Shown: positions 63,188 through 64,000 of the stretch, piece by piece
Numbering within the stretch: position 1 is the stretch's first letter
Layout of the letters: each line of letters begins with the position of its first letter
Assembly (NCBI RefSeq): GCF_018417535.1
Contig: NZ_CP070978.1
Span: 1,922,001-1,986,000, forward strand
Direction: 5' to 3'
Origin: Burkholderia pyrrocinia
GTDB lineage: Bacteria > Pseudomonadota > Gammaproteobacteria > Burkholderiales > Burkholderiaceae
Length of the DNA stretch: 64,000 nucleotides
The notes under the pieces: generated by a model
The model's database searches: none
What the model was told of the DNA's origin: nothing
The model's input: only the letters and a program-made list of their open reading frames with translations
Made by a program: the position numbers and the translations under genes

Positions 63188-64000
63188 ATGCCCGCCGCCT
63201 CTCCGCTCTCGACCCAGCGCGTCTACTACTCGAGCACGTACGTGCGGCTGCTGTTCGACTATCTGTCCGGGCAGGGCAAGGACGCGACGCGCGTGCTCGG
63301 CGAGGTGCGCCCGCCCGAGGACGATCGCGGGCTGACGCTGTATGCGAGCGCTCACTGGCGGCGCCTGCTCGAACGCGCGGTCCGCGCGCTCGACGATCCG
63401 CTGCTCGGCCTGCACGTCGGCCAGCGGATCACGCCCGCGCATCTCGGCGCGCTCGGCTATGCGCTGCACGCGTGCCGCGACGCCGGCGCCGCGCTCGCGC
63501 GCTGGCAGCAGTACGAACACCTGATCGCGAACGTTGCGCGCATGGAAGTGCGGGTCGAGGCGACGTCGGTCGCGATCGAATGGCACGATGCGCCCGAACC
63601 GCTCGGCCCGCTCGTCGACGAAGTGGCACTGACCGCCGTCGTCCAGTTCGCGCGCAATATCACCGGCACGCGCGACGGGCCCGACGAAGTCTGCTTCGTG
63701 CATCCGTCGCCCGGCGACGAACAGCCGTATGTCGACTATTTCGGCTGCCCGGTGCGGTTCAGTCAGCCGGTGAACCGGCTCGCGTTTCCGTTGCACCTGC
63801 TCACGCAGCCGTTGCGCCAGCCGGACGACGCGCTGCTGCAGATGATGGAGCGCGAGGCAAGCGCGCTGCTCGCCGAGCTGCGGCAGACGGACGACCTCGA
63901 ACAGTCGGTGCGCGAAGCCGTCGCGCGCTTGCTGACGCAAGGTGACGCGAGCATCGAGCAGATCGCATCGGACCTGCATGTGTCGTCGCGCACGCTGCAT
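63188..64000 (+). CDS. AraC-family regulator, 3' end beyond the window
   Basis: 271 codons are visible from ATG 63188. The N-terminal part is the Arabinose_bd-type domain of the OruR/ArgR-like AraC regulators: VRLLFDYLSGQGKDATRVLG, AHLGALGYALHACRDAGAAL and RMEVRVEATSVAIEWHDAPE. The last visible residues LTQGDASIEQIASDLHVSSR open the first HTH of the AraC domain, cut by the window edge. It is divergent from the sterol-desaturase gene, its probable target. Confidence 0.88.
   Translation, partial: MPAASPLSTQRVYYSSTYVRLLFDYLSGQGKDATRVLGEVRPPEDDRGLTLYASAHWRRLLERAVRALDDPLLGLHVGQRITPAHLGALGYALHACRDAGAALARWQQYEHLIANVARMEVRVEATSVAIEWHDAPEPLGPLVDEVALTAVVQFARNITGTRDGPDEVCFVHPSPGDEQPYVDYFGCPVRFSQPVNRLAFPLHLLTQPLRQPDDALLQMMEREASALLAELRQTDDLEQSVREAVARLLTQGDASIEQIASDLHVSSRTLH

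Overview
The window is a high-GC stretch typical of Burkholderia. The gene types point to a Burkholderia cepacia complex member, probably a secondary chromosome: a BclA-type LecB lectin, an ACR3-type ars operon, a second 2-isopropylmalate synthase, an OmpC-like porin and many single regulator/target pairs. Genus is inferred from family resemblance and codon style; no database was searched. I saw no rRNA, tRNA, CRISPR array, intact prophage or intact insertion sequence.

Layout. 1-16 kb: a two-partner-secretion TpsB transporter cut by the left edge, a LysE exporter, a HigBA-like toxin-antitoxin pair, a YebB-like peptidase, an Lrp regulator divergent from azlCD, surE followed by a 26-copy 9-bp minisatellite, a sulfide/persulfide-type module (ArsR-rhodanese fusion divergent from metallo-hydrolase, MFS and a frameshifted SDR), a PLP decarboxylase with its ArsR, and a LysR/aldo-keto reductase pair. 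16-24 kb: an ABC exporter, GNAT, methyltransferase (with a decayed partial copy beside it), a TlpA-like thioredoxin, then a scar where a LysR 3' end and an Hpt-domain 3' end abut, followed by a SymE-like toxin gene overlapping an HTH gene.

24-33 kb: the arsenic operon arsR-arsC-acr3-arsH-arsN with a clear operator, then an OprM-EmrA-EmrB tripartite efflux operon divergent from an AraC regulator. 33-39 kb: a cupin and a DUF3050 gene next to an NRPS condensation-domain fragment joined out of frame to the DNA-binding end of a LuxR regulator. This looks like the deletion scar of a diazeniumdiolate (ham/mgo-type) cluster and an orphan quorum regulator. Then leuA with an upstream leucine-rich leader peptide, and a LecB-type lectin whose conserved C-terminus is lost by a one-base frameshift.

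39-64 kb: an M23 peptidase, MscS channel, a deacetylase/solute-binding-protein/Lrp group probably for polyamines, a malate:quinone oxidoreductase with a signal peptide, a zinc-ribbon protein overlapping dbpA, a porin, a fatty acid desaturase, BenE, an NmrA-like protein, a DUF1016 remnant, an AraC regulator, a LysR divergent from a type II NADH dehydrogenase, an active-site-deficient HAD-like gene sharing the ndh promoter element, a phosphatase lipoprotein behind a good Pho box, a TonB C-terminal protein, a small secreted protein that may start at ATT, a sterol-desaturase-family enzyme and an AraC gene cut by the right edge.

The general pattern is small regulator/target units interrupted by several deletion scars and gene remnants (about 8.3, 11.4, 18.6, 22.5, 35.2, 38.6 and 54.7 kb).
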